A stretch of DNA of 64,000 bases from Hexactinellida sp. DTS-2022 (GCA_028753945.1 JAPNXP010000009.1:3224001-3288000), one strand, 5' to 3'. Counted from the first letter of the stretch, positions 34,977 through 47,033 are shown. Numbers and translations: made by a program. Notes: generated by a model not told the origin, from the sequence alone.

Positions 34977-35609
34977 CTGAAAACAATGGAGCTACGATGA
35001 ACTTGTTATACTTAAAAACTATCCAGGGATATAGGGACTTCATCGAAAATGCAGGGATTTTATTTGATTATATACCCTTTACTAAATAAGCAGTGTATTG
35101 CAAATATAGTTATTCTTGAAGAAAAGATTATCACAAATAGTGTTAAAAAATGTATTTGTTACTTTGGGTGTGCGGCATGCTACTATTCGAGATATACGGG
35201 AACAAATATGTATGTTATGATGAAAATCGAGCGAAGTAGCGAGAGAGCTAAAATTTTTAGACCTCGAGGCTCTAGAAATGTGTTCAGGGGTCAGAGTAAA
35301 TTTCCAGGGAATTCCTGGCATGAGTCCAGGGATTAGCCTGGGCGAAGTTATCACATATGATTTTAACTTGAGAATACCCTAAATCCTGCACCTCCTGCTG
35401 GGGGGGGGGCATAATCTAAACAGGGGGCGGCTGCCCCCCTCTCCTAAATATTAAGGAAAATTAAATCCGATCATTTTGGGTGACGTATAGCCTCAGAAGT
35501 GGCTGTGTCGTCATCTTCTCAAGAAAAATTTCCCTCCCCTCGCGATAAAGTGGAGTGTCGTTTCCCAGGGATTTCTCAAAAATATAAAAGAAAGAAATTT
35601 ATTTATTTA
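34977..35609. other. No gene; CCAGGGATTT and G/C-run debris
   Basis: Words such as CCAGGGATT and GGGGGGGGGGC recur (35030-35345, 35400-35440, 35560-35580). The ORFs of 90-95 codons on both strands overlap each other and have no recognisable content. Confidence 0.45.
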
Positions 35610-35989
35610 ACCTAGCCATAGCCTACTCTATATAAGGCCTGACAGTAGATGTACCATGGATGCGGTAAAAGATGGGCTTTAGGAATAGAATAATACTATG
35701 GGAGTGAACATAAAAGCACTTAAGTGCATCTCAAGTCAAATATTTCCCAACCCAGTATATCAGTGAAGAATAAACCCATACATTTATTTGGAATTAATAT
35801 ATTTGAATGATAATAAGTCAACCTACATACAAAATAGAACATTTAAACTACTGTAATACACAACATATATACGAAACACATGTCTTGGTACTCCTCTCTC
35901 TCTCTCAAAATTCACATCACTTGACAATTAAGTATACTTGATAGCGCAAAATCTAAGATACAAATATAAAGAAATTAAAGCTAACAACA

Positions 35990-38900
35990 ATAAATATTAT
36001 GTAAGGTAAACAATAATTCATGAGAATTTTTCAATTTACGTTTATCGATACCTATTTGAATCACAGAGGAGTTCGAGTTTTTAATTTTATTGTAAAGAAA
36101 ACAAATAGCTGCAGTTAAGATTAACTTGCTCAAAATACTCCATCTGTACACATCGCAATTAATACAATTTGATTTCCAGATAGCAATATCATCATCATTT
36201 TCCATGTATATCAAGGTGAGTTCTAACTTCTACTAATAACCTTCTAGAGGGACCGTCTACAAGCAAAGTCAACAGCTGATTAATTTCTATTGCAATCATT
36301 ATATTCCATAAAGTTATAACTGAAGTGAGTACAGGCTCAGACGGATACTAAAGTCCGCCACGATCTGTTAATTGTAAGAGCTTAAACTCAGTATGTGATT
36401 CAACATCAAAAACAAATTCTTTATCATAAGTTAAAGTATCAGTGCACCAGGCCTTCATCTGGGTGCGCAGTGCGCACCCAGGGGTGCGTGATTTTAAGGA
36501 AAATGTTGGAAAGGTGCGTGAAATTGAATTAATTTGGGTGCGCAATGCGCACCCAAAGTATTTTTAATACTAATTTTGGTCTTTTTTTTGGTAAATTTGG
36601 GTGCGCGATTGTAAAAAAAACATTACCTAGGGTGCGCGGATCTCTTAGGGCTAGATGAAGGCCTGCAGTGCACACAAGGCATTCCGGAGATCTTTTTAAG
36701 AACTTATGGAACGTATAACCTGCGATAAAAGCTAACGACTGAAGGATTTGTTGAGAGCATTCAATGAATGATAGATCGCCAATTTCATCAAGAAAAGGCA
36801 TTACAGCTATTCCATCATCACTAGATGTATCAGAGGGGGTAGAAAAATACTTTACAAATGTCTGAATCGTTTGGAAAACGTCTTGTTGGTCTGCAAACAT
36901 GTTTAATATACTAGAAAGTTTAAGACGACGCTCGGTTTCAAGAATATGAAGGTAATAAATATGGTAATTCGAACCCGACAACATACGGTAGAGTCCAAAA
37001 TGGTGTTAAAACGGGTCAGTTTGCAAAAAGGATGATAATACGTAAGAGAAGCCACAATATTCAGTGAGATGGTTTGTTAAAAGTGGTATGGCAGTACAGG
37101 CATGTCTAAAACTAGTATAAGTTTGCTTACTCAATTTACACGTTTTGTCAGGTAAATCCTGCCAAGCATCTACACAAAATACTATCGTGTCAAAAAATGA
37201 AAATCGTTCATCGTTTAACATCAACGGTCTTGAGAGGCTATCATTTAAACGGGTCCCTTTGAACGGCGTATTGATATTGAATATTTTCTAAAGAGTAAGA
37301 AGGATACTTACGAAACTAGATGTATTATTACGATAATCCGGACAACGACTTTCATTTTGGATTTCAAGAGCAGATAGTGTAAGTTCGCTAACAACCTTCA
37401 AAACCAATTTGACATTTTGCCTTTCTAAACTAGAAGGAAAACAAGCTTTTACAGTCAAGTGAGGGGCTAGTTTTGCTAAACTGTATCGTTCAGAATTGTA
37501 GAGAAGGCGTACATCTTGAAAGGAAGCAGAATGGACACTGAGGGGGTAGCTGCATTTATCAACGTCAATATGTCCAAAATTTGGAAAACGAAATGTTTTA
37601 TCAAAAAATTTCTGATTTAACCAATTATTGCGGATACTTTTCAATATATGGACAAAATCAAATGTAAGGAAGAGAGATCTATTTTCATCAAAAGGGTGGG
37701 GTACTCTAGTTTCCAGCTTTCCACTAATAGAAAATAATTCAAACAAGTTAACATTCAACGGGTAGTTATTGGTAGAAATTATTTGGACCACAATGCTCAA
37801 TATCGATTATACAAGATTTGATAGTGGGAAAGATATTTTTAGCCGGAGATAGATGCACATGGTAACAAACGGGTAATACAAGACCATTTCCTATGCAAAC
37901 TAGACACAATAATCGCGAATACAGTTCTGGTCGGTTCCTCAGGGTTCAAATTTGGTGCAAATATTTCCCCCCCTTTATAAGCGATATCAGATTTAACATG
38001 GATTTCATCCATCTGAATGATAACATTTTTTTCCTCGGAACTAAAGCAAGTTGTAGCCTGGGTGAGATAAGTGCAAAAATCATTTTCAAGACCGAAGGAA
38101 GAATACAACTTATCTAGTGTATGGACATGTGGTAGAGTAATACATTCTAACCCTGAAGATAGGTATAACAAGCTGGAGAAATTAGATGAGTCTTAATGGA
38201 CAAAATCTGTGTAATTATAATTGTATCTTCGCCTGTTTAGGAATAAATGTATTATCTAATTGACAGAGAATAAATAGAAGCTTAGCTAAATCTGAAGAAT
38301 TGTATGTAGGTCCGTCGATACGCGCTAAATCATCAATAACATTATTTATATGTTTTTTGGCAAAAGGAATATGGTATGAATGTGAGTTACAACTAGAATC
38401 AGAGACAGATTTTAAGGAGATTTCATGCAGTATAGATTCAATTTGTCGAATATCATTAATTGAACATACCGAAAGGGGAATACTTTGTCCATGGAACCAG
38501 GCGGATACAAATAAAAAATTATTTACTTCCAGATATAAATCGACAGAAACAGTCCTATCAACCATGTTGGGTTGAATGAACCTAGTATTATGATTATCAG
38601 GATGCCATACTAACCAATTATCAGGTAATGCAATCAAGATTAACTTAGCTTTTAGATCCTGTAAATTTCTGATGATGTACTTATGTTTCTCCTCACTCTC
38701 AGAAAGTAACCTAAGCTGTAGTGTCTGATTCATCAATTCTTCTTATTTTGCGACATACGACAAGCGAGTCCGTTTGGTTGTTGTAGTTGAAGAATAGTAG
38801 GATGGACAACCAGGAAGCAAGCAGGGAACTCCGCCGTCTCTCAACTTGGGCTTTGCACGAGGTATTTCAGTGAAAGTTCCGCTCCATTGGGAACCTTGTG

Positions 38901-39090
38901 AGAAACTTGGACATCTTCTTCTCGATAATGCTTCACGCACACGTTGCTACCTTCAGGTCATCAATATCATCTCGGTGAAGAGCCCGTATCCAAGCTTGTC
39001 TGACTCCTGGTGGATGTTCAGGCATCCTGAATATAGGAACTCTATCATCTGGGCTGTAGTTACTTCAAGGCTGAGCAACTGCTGGACATA
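35990..39090 (-). pseudogene. THAP9-like transposase, element A
   Basis: On the minus strand from about 39090: THAP-finger debris (VCVKHYREEDV in one frame, then TFTEIPRAKPKLRDGG and VPCLLPGCPSYYSS in another); a coiled-coil-prone linker with DNWLVWHPDNHNTRF (38215-38736); ITLPHVHTLDKLYSSFG and VIIQMDEIHVKSD with the first catalytic Asp (37839-38171); IISTNNYPLNVNLFELF, where Asn replaces the second Asp, and FDFVHILKSIRNNWLNQKF (37288-37800); then QTDPF-stop-HHFGLYR (about 37000), where the stop codon sits at the catalytic Glu position; SNYHIYYLHILETERRLKLS (36529-36984); and a C-terminal IDKRKLKNS (35981-36214). The enzyme is therefore dead by at least two active-site changes plus frameshifts. 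The family is inferred from these motifs. Confidence 0.85.
36448..36665. mobile_element. 218-bp hAT-type MITE with GTGCGC words
   Basis: CAGGCCTTCATCTGGGTGCG and the complement …GATGAAGGCCTG are flanked by CAGTGCAC on both sides (36440-36447, 36666-36673). Inside are repeated GGGTGCGCA/TGCGCACCC words. It lies in the C-terminal coding part of element A. Confidence 0.95.
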
Positions 39091-39659
39091 GTGTAAACGA
39101 ATCTAATAGTTAGAAGTGAATAGGAACAGTAAGTGGACAAGAAAATGACAAAATAAATAAAAAGAGAGGCTAATAATCAGTAAAAATTTAAAATTAGTAT
39201 ATAGTGGGGTAGTTGTAACAAAAAAATGTGGTTCATTATAAATAGAATATGGGTTAAAATATTGTGGTTGGTTAAATATTGCCATTATTTAGTACATCCC
39301 TAGTTCACATTTCAAGGTTACTGTTAGGCCATATATAGAGTAGGCTATGACCTAGCCTAATAATAATTGTCATTAGAACAAAAAGTTCCATAACTGATAA
39401 AAATATTTGTTATTCGGGCTTCAAGAGTTGCGAATTTGAAATGTATTTTCGCTTACTCAATTGTAGTTGAAACAGAGTCTATAGCAAGATATGAAATTTT
39501 GAGGAAAAGATGTAAAAATATTATTAAATCTGGAATTACAATTATTCTATTAAAATACCTCATAATTATAAGAAATTTTATTTAATTAGCTCAGAAATAT
39601 ATAGTTAGTGAGTTTAATTAACGCCATAAAAATGTCAATTCAACATTGTTGTTATTTTA

Positions 39660-39838
39660 TTACCGGTAGATTTTCGACACCCGATAACCAGAGTGCGGCA
39701 CTTGGGGCACAGTCCGCACCTCAACCAATTTGTGTCCATAAAAATGCCCAGTAGTATAATACTATAGTGCAGAAATTCCACACCCATTATCTACCATTGC
39801 CGCACCTTTATGCAGGCCTAGCAACGCCTCTGCCGGTA
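39660..39838. repeat. Possible small MITE
   Basis: TTACCGGTAGA on the left and TCTGCCGGTAA on the right, with several GCGGCAC/GTGCGG words between them. No duplication is certain. Confidence 0.4.
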
Positions 39839-40598
39839 ACCCCCAGTTTTTATAGCGTTTTTAGACATGACTTTTTAGACGAGTGTTATCTTAGCAGCGG
39901 ATTCGCAAACCTCACTAATAGGCTAATAACTCAAAAAGTATAAGTTGCACATGAAAAATGATCACATTATCGGGAAGAGAAAAGTTGGGACAACCCATAT
40001 ATAATCCCAAAATGTCAAAATTCCTTAAGATGACTCAGCAATTTTCGCTCAAATTTAGACCTCGGTTTTTCCATAAAAACTCAAAAACTAATCATTTTAT
40101 CAAATTTTCCTTTTAACCACATATATATCTCACTTGGGACATCGTGTCATCTAAATTTCAAAACAAAATATTCATTTTTGAAAAAATATTTTTAACATAA
40201 ATTTCACTAAAATAAATTTCATGATCTTATCGGTGGATTCGCAGACCTCACGTTTATGCTAATAACTCAAAAAGTTTACGCTGTACGTGATAAAATTTCA
40301 CATCAGCGGAAAGATGAGAGTTGTGACTACCCATATATAATCCCAAAATGTCAAAATTCCTTAAGATGACTCAGCAATTTTCGCTCAAATTTAGACCTCG
40401 GTTTTTCCATAATAACTCAAAAATTATTCATTTTATCAAATTTTCCTTTTAACCACATATATATCTCACTTGGGACATCGTGTCATCTAAATTTCAAAAT
40501 AAAATATTCATTTTTGAAAAAATATTATGAACATAAATTACACTAAAATCGGCTTACAATGATGATTTCCAATATCCATAATGTTGGATATGTTGTCA

Positions 40599-40780
40599 GA
40601 GCATCCTTATATGTAGACCTTCTAGAAATAGACGGTCTATAAAAGCCCATACAAATAAGCCAAAATTTGTAGACCGTCTATAAATTCTGTAGACCACTTG
40701 CCCTGCTTTTTATGGGTAATACTAATGTATAGGGAATAAAACCTGGTCTATTTCTAGACGGTCTACATATAAGATATCTC
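40599..40780. mobile_element. Mutator-like MITE copy 2, 9-bp TSD
   Basis: A 182-bp element nearly identical to 4813-4995, with tips GAGCATCCTTATATGTAGAC and …GATATCTC. It is flanked by ATGTTGTCA (40590-40598, 40781-40789). Confidence 0.95.
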
Positions 40781-41525
40781 ATGTTGTCAACTCTAATAAT
40801 ACTATTGATAAGAATGTATTTGATATGCGTCACAGTGTTCACAGGAATTAAAGTTTTTGGTACCTCTGTAGAATAATTAATGACTGCATTCCTAATTATA
40901 TCAAGGATTAGTGATTACTTTCTGTAAACACGATTGCAATACCTTACATAATACAAACACCTCATATACATATATCTTTGGAATGCAATATTCATTAAGA
41001 GAATAGAATCAAACATATAAACAATATTATGGTTAATTAATACAACAATGTTATTTATTTTAAGCATCTCCAGGTTTTTCCAATTCCATAATCTGCGTAA
41101 CTTCTATCTGAATGATCTTACTTGTGGCCATGTTCCTTCTCTCCAAATATACGTATTTGCCTTTAAAGAGGGTGAATCTCATATAAATGTAAAGCAACAT
41201 ATTATCTCAGAATATGACTTACCAAAACGAGTGCATGATATTAAAATGGTGACAAATATTAGTAATGCTTATATGAGATAAGAAAGATCGAGATAACCAA
41301 AGTTATCCTAAAAAAGTAAGAGAACCACTTAGTAGAACATGGAAATATAGAGAGAACTAGTTTATTGGTTTAGGATTTAACACATTAATCATAATATGCA
41401 TGAATTCCTTTCACTGATACGATATGAAAAGGGCGCCATTAAATATAACAGGATAGTACATCTACAAATTGTGGTAAAACTATTGCAACTCTTCTAAAAC
41501 TCTGCCTGTTCAATTTAAAAAATAA

Positions 41526-42723
41526 TTAACTATTATTTTCGAATTTAACAGAAATAATTGGTTCATAATGATTCCCAATATTTCGTATATATATCCCATT
41601 TGGGGTTGGCGCCTTCATTAACTCTTCAAAAGTTGATCCATTCCATTCAATTCCACTTAGCAAAAATTCACCACAGATTTCCTCACTAAACATGGATTGT
41701 TCAACTATGACTTCATTACCCAGAGTACTGTCATCTACTGATGGCACTAGCAATTTGGACTCAGGGATATTAGAGGTAATAACAATTTCAGGTTGCGGGT
41801 CATCGGTAGATGACAATACCGGGACTTGTTGATTTGAAGAAGAAGAGGTATGATGCAATTTTAGACACAGAGATTCATGAAATGAGCTTAAAGTATCTGA
41901 TCTTTCTCGACACGATATAATAAAGCTAGTGAATAAATCTAGTTGTTGGACTGTGATAGCTATATATGAATTCCCGAATAACTCTAATATCCTACAACTA
42001 ATGTTTTCAACTAAAATCCATGCTTCCACTAAGTTACAATTTCGCCTAATTAGTCGAATCCATTGCATTGACTCCATTAGACAGCAACTAAACTTTTTCG
42101 ACTGGTCGTGGAGTTTGTCATCCACTAGCATGAACTCACCACTAACAAGCGGACACTCTAAGCTGAAAAATTTCATTGCATCTAACCATAGACTATTATT
42201 ACAGTTAATGAATGACCAAAAATGGCTATCAGTCCTCCCTGTTTGGGGAGGAGAAGCTATCTTAGACATGAGACCGTAAAGCTGGCAGTCATCGCAACCA
42301 GATGCCAAAAAACCTAACAAACTGTTATTCGTTACGTCTCGCTGTAAACTAGGAAAACTGAATTCGATTTCATCCAAACTCCTCTTACTGAGTTCTATAG
42401 TGTCAGGATATGAGCTAGCAGATACTAACTGAGTACTGATATGCTCTACTGCCAATTGGGATACATCATTGGTAATGATAGACTTACGCGAACTGATCAT
42501 TTGCTTAACGAGATGCTGAAAGTTTCCTCTATTCAATCTCCATTTGGAGCTGAGAGAATCGCGCTTAGTAGCCTTGTTTTTTTCCAAAAAGAATAATTGA
42601 TAATTTTCCCCAGACAGATTTTGGCTTATGTTTGTCTCCTTTGTTCAAAGCATCTCTTACGCTATCGAAGCTTTAATAGCCGAGTTTCTGGAGAGCTTCC
42701 ACGAATTGCTCTATTGAAGTCAT
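41526..42723 (-). CDS. Unrecognised ~350-codon ORF in IR element
   Basis: An open frame of 353 codons runs from 42587 to a stop at 41526. The first codon of the open stretch is TTG. A better N-terminus lies in another frame from ATG at 42723 (MTSIEQFVEALQKLGY, then an in-frame TAA, then HKPKSVWGKLSIILFGKKQG). A frameshift at the A-run near 42580 and a stop therefore separate the parts. The protein is Ser/Leu-rich, has no signal peptide or membrane segment, and ends GIYIRNIGNHYEPIISVKF. The NHYEP phrase resembles the C-terminal His motif of OTU proteases, but no DGNC motif is present. It may be a TE-carried accessory gene or a captured host fragment. It is probably already inactive. Confidence 0.5.
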
Positions 42724-42778
42724 TACTAGATTAAATTATTATTATTATTTTAATTAATCAATACATACATATATACTA

Positions 42779-42928
42779 CAGGGCCGTAGCCACCAATTAA
42801 AAGTGGCCCGGTCTAGGATACAGTACCAACAGGACCAAGTGGTCAGGTTAACCTGTCCAACCTAACCCAGTGGTGCCAAAAGTGGTCAGGTTGAAACCGG
42901 ACCAACCTGACCAGTGGCTACGGCCCTG
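42779..42928. mobile_element. 150-bp MITE with CAGGGCCGTAGCCACC tips
   Basis: CAGGGCCGTAGCCACC at the left is mirrored by GTGGCTACGGCCCTG at the right. The flanks share TACTA directly at both edges. Inside are repeated GGTCAGGTT/AACCTGACC words. Confidence 0.85.
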
Positions 42929-42941
42929 TACTACTACAGTA

Positions 42942-43090
42942 GAACCTCGTTAATACGAACACGTTTAATTAATACGAATTTCCGGATAAGAAGAACAGTT
43001 CCACAAAATCAGGTCCCAACAATGGCGATTGAATGGGTATTACTCCGGTTAATACGAACTCCGGATAAAGCGAAATTTTTTTTATCGTCC
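42942..43090. repeat. Pogo-like end fragment
   Basis: TACAGTAGAACCTCGTTAAT opens a fragment with AATACGAAT/CGGATAA words typical of this tip class. The matching right end is missing. A similar lone fragment (GAACTCCCGTTATAACGAAT) is at 45681. Confidence 0.6.
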
Positions 43091-44041
43091 GTTGGTATCG
43101 ACTGCATATAGTAATTATATTAGTATTCGAGGCCAGCGGTATTTCCTTCCGCCGGCCTTGGGCATCAAAACCTTGAAGGCCACGTCATTGTAAATTAAAT
43201 TTTAGATCTGATCATTCAAAATGTAGTGGGAAAAATATCGGTCCGGCCATGGCCTGCCCTGGTATTATTAAAATAAATAAAAAAGTAGCTAAAAGGCAAA
43301 TAAAATAAATAACTCACTTGAATTGGAAGAATCGACTTGGAGGAATAAAGAAGAGAGCAGAAATTGAAATGAGAAGAAAATGGAAATGAGAAATATGCTG
43401 TAAAGTCAAAAAGATCTTTGAAAAAAAAGTGAAAAGTGTTTTGAAAAAATAAAAAAAAATGAGGAAATCGTAGAAGAAAGGCAGTGTACCATTTATAGTG
43501 AGAAATAATTGAATTATAAACAAAGGATATAATAAATTCTGATCAATAGTTATTAGACAACATATTCTGCATTGTGAATACAGGATAGGTATACTAATCA
43601 TCATTGTAAGCCGATTTTAGTGAAATTTATGTTAAAAATATTTTTTCAAAAATGAATATTTTGTTTTGAAATTTAGATGACACGATGTCCCAAGTGAGAT
43701 ATATGTGGTTAAAAGGAAAATTTGATAAAATGAATAGTTTTTGAGTTTTTATGGAAAAACCGAGGTCTAAATTTGAGCGAAAATTGCTGAGTCATCTTAA
43801 GGAATTTAGAAGTTTTGGGATTATATATGGGTTGTCCCAACTTTTCTCTTCCCGATAATGTGATCACTTTTCATGTGCAACTTATACTTTTTGAGTTATT
43901 AGCCTATTAGTGAGGTTTGCGAATCCGCTGCTGAATCCGCTGCTAAGATAACACTCGTACTTTTTAGTAGGAACAAATAAAAGTTTATCACAATTCTCTA
44001 AAATTAAACTTTGAATTATAAATTCATAGTTTAAGTTTAGC

Positions 44042-45094
44042 CATAGCATTCTATACATAAGGCAATGGCACTCACTCAAATTTCTGGACCAGGGATTGGT
44101 TAGTATAGTCAACTTAATATATGCAATGCAATTATTCTTCGAAATAAGTATTCCAGGGGGCTTCTACTTATAGAATTGTTTTTATAAAGGTTGTCATGTA
44201 CAAGGCACATATTTTTGAGGTAGCACTATGTCGAAATGACGTCACCGTTTTGTCTATTAGCCGAAATATGCTAAAACTTTGAACGCATGTAAAATGTTAA
44301 ATTTCGCTTTTTCAAACAAATTTCTTTGACTAACCCATATAGGAGTCATTTACATAAAATATCTCAGAATCAATTATGGAATGTTGACACATTCCTCTGT
44401 TGCTATGGAAACGTGATTTGAATGATTGAGGTCATATCTCGATATGGGATATAGTTACAGCTTACTCAATGTATCCAATTGATAGCCCGTCATCAACTTC
44501 CTATTCAATGATAATACATTTCTATGCTCAAACTCCAAACAATTTTCTGAGAATTGTGATTATTGTAATATACATTCAAATGAATATACACATTTTGCGC
44601 CGCAAAATTGGTTGGAGATAGACCATCGAAACATTATATCATTGAATAGGAAGTTCATGACGGGCTATCAATTGGATCCATTGAGTAAGCTGTAACTATA
44701 TTCCTTCTCGAGATATGACGTCAATCATTCAAATCAGAGGAATGTGTCAACAATCCATTATTGATTCTGAGATATTTATGTAAAATTACTCCTATATGGG
44801 TAGGCCAAATCAATTTGTTTGAAAAAGCGAAATTTAACATTTTACACGCGTTCAAAGTTTTAGCATATTTGGCATGTTAGACAAAACGATGACGTCAATT
44901 CGACATAGTGCTACCTCAAAAATATGTGTCTTGTACATGACTACATTTATATAAAAACAATTCTAAAAGTAGAAGCCCCCTGGAATACTTATTTCGAAGA
45001 ATAATTGCATTGCATATATTTAGTTGACTATACTAACCAATCCCTGGTCCAGAAATTTGAGTGAGTGCCATTGCCTTATGTATAGAATGCTATG
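44042..45094. mobile_element. 1.05-kb fold-back element, ~500-bp arms
   Basis: CATAGCATTCTATACATAAG is mirrored at 45075-45094, and similarity continues to a centre near 44570. It therefore consists almost entirely of two complementary arms with no coding content. The tip CATAGC resembles P-like element A. The duplication is unclear (GTTTAGCC occurs on both sides but displaced on the right). Confidence 0.85.
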
Positions 45095-46482
45095 GTTTCT
45101 GTTTAGCCTAATAATGAATCCATACTAGTCAATATAAATTCTAGCTATTTACTCTATTTGGTCCAAGTTTAACTCTACTCTATTAGTACAAGGGATTATG
45201 CCACACAGAATTTGCGATATCAATATTTAAAAAATTTCTATAGATTTTCAAATAATCAATGGATTTTATCAGAATTTTGGCATTATATAGTTATTAACTG
45301 TCTAACTTTGTATTAAAGTTGAAAACGACACGGCATAATCTCAAGTACAACTGATAAGGATCAATTTTGAGGTATACTTTTTTTCTCCGACTTATACTTT
45401 TTGAGATATGCTAAGGTATACAAGGGTCACTTCCAGGAAATTCCTGCGGTATTTTTATACAAATGACGGTGATTTTGACCTTTAGTGACGTCAAAAAGGT
45501 TTTTAAAAATTCCGAATCGAATTTTTCTATCGGATTTGGATAGATAGCATGTCAAAGTATAGCTAGGAGTATTAACAATAGTTTAACAATAGTTTGATGT
45601 ATTCTAAAAATCGACCGGTCTATATCTCCTTAATAATTTATATCTATCTATATATCTATCCAGATAAAGTAAATATAGTGAACTCCCGTTATAACGAATT
45701 TGGATTTAACGAAATACCCGCCAATAAATAATTATAAATTATCCCCCAGAACTCTAATGCATTAATTATTACTTCGTCATAACGCGAGTTACTGAATACA
45801 TAAATTATCAAGTATAATAATATCTCAGATATGGCTCTTTATCTCAGATATAGGTACACATTTTATAAAAGAACCCTGCCAGATATGGGGACACTAAGAT
45901 ATATTTATATCAACATTTTAAAATTTCATAGGGGTGCCCTAAAAGTTTATTTGTGTTACAAAATGAATGCTGTTAATTTTTCAGTAAGATTAGATTAGAT
46001 TAAAATTAATTGAATCCAATTATCAAAATAAAATATATATATGTAATTGATTACTAATTACCCCGAATATGTCGAGTATGGCTAATCAGCACAATTACTT
46101 CGAGAGTTAGATGCAATTACATGAGTAATTATTAGTTATTATTTCTAGAATTCCTAATTATATAACGTGTAGTACTAAGTTCGAACTTAAGCCGTATTCA
46201 CTAAGAGTCAATTATGAACTTAAGTATGAACTTTACATTTAAATTTAACGTCATTAATTACTATTCTCTTGGAATTTGGAATTGGCTACAATTAATATTC
46301 TACCTACCATCACATAAATATTTGTTGCCTACAATGATGATGAAAACTGTGAATCTCTTCTTTAAAGAAAACATACGTATGTAATAACTTAGTGGTAGAT
46401 TATACTCTAAATTATCAAAGTTAAGTGCTTGAAAATCTTTCTACTCGTTGAAAAGAATGTAAAAACATTTATTAATAGCTAT
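45095..46482. other. AT-rich stretch, nothing coding
   Basis: There are no ORFs of note. The lone pogo-like end at about 45681 is the only recognised item. Confidence 0.5.
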
Positions 46483-46787
46483 GAGTTGTTCCGATTCAAA
46501 AATCTTCTGTTCCGATCAGTGAATTCGTTCGGATTAGTGTAGTAATGCATTTTCTATGGGCATCTATAAATGAGAATCTCGATAATCCGAACCAAACTTG
46601 TACAAACCTTATTAATCCGCACTAAACATCTAGTGTACTCCTTAAAATACTTGCCTGAGACTTATTTTTTATACTTCCATTGCAATTACGATTTTTTCCC
46701 ACATTTATTAGAATAATATTTTGGTTTCTCCTGTTCGGATTAGCGAGGGTTCGGATTAGCAGGGTTCGGATTAGCGAGGGTGTACTG
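46483..46787. repeat. Decayed pogo-like MITE with tripled right tip
   Basis: It follows the element at 25729-26027 but lacks the left tip. At its right end the word TTCGGATTAGCGAGGG or its close variant TTCGGATTAGCAGGG occurs three times in a row (46734-46785). Confidence 0.8.
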
Positions 46788-47033
46788 TATCTATGTTATG
46801 GGTAGCTAATAAAGTATTACTTCGTGCAAAAGAAGGTATTACCCCCGAAATAGCAACAAATAGCTTATGACTACTACATTCTAAGAAAATCTGTTACTAA
46901 TTGAAGCACTTTATTCCAAGATGTCAATTGGTGTTAAAAGGTGTTACAAGCTACAACGTATATAATTGCTTGTTTAAAATATTGATTCTCATTATATATT
47001 CGAAAAATGTATACTAAGTATCTTAGCAAAATA

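Larger units (their letters stand above)
35617..39349. mobile_element. THAP9/P-like element A (3.7 kb)
   Basis: The tips CATAGCCTACTCTATATAAG and the complement (ATATATAGAGTAGGCTATG) are flanked by ACCTAGC on both sides (35610-35616, 39350-39356). It is the same family as the deleted copy at 5116-6711. It encodes a THAP9-like protein on the minus strand and is interrupted by the MITE 36448-36665. Confidence 0.9.
39870..43965. mobile_element. 4.1-kb element, ~340-bp arms, left arm doubled
   Basis: The phrase TTAGCAGCGGATTCGCAAAC and the ~340 bp after it occur at 39890-40218 and again, slightly diverged, at 40220-40560. They also occur in reverse complement at 43608-43960, outer end CTAAGATAACACTCG. 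Recurrent words inside are TTGGGACATCGTGTCATC and ACCTCGGTTTTTCCAT. Between the arms are the 41526-42723 ORF and several MITEs. This is a DNA-transposon-like structure of unknown family. Confidence 0.8.

Noticed and set aside
35049..35354. Overlapping 90-95-codon ORFs on both strands
   Set aside because: No recognisable motifs, mutually overlapping on opposite strands, and part of a CCAGGGATTT repeat area.
43314..43604. 96-codon Phe-rich minus-strand ORF as a membrane protein
   Set aside because: It is the complement of a purine-rich GAAA/AAAT tract; composition alone explains it.
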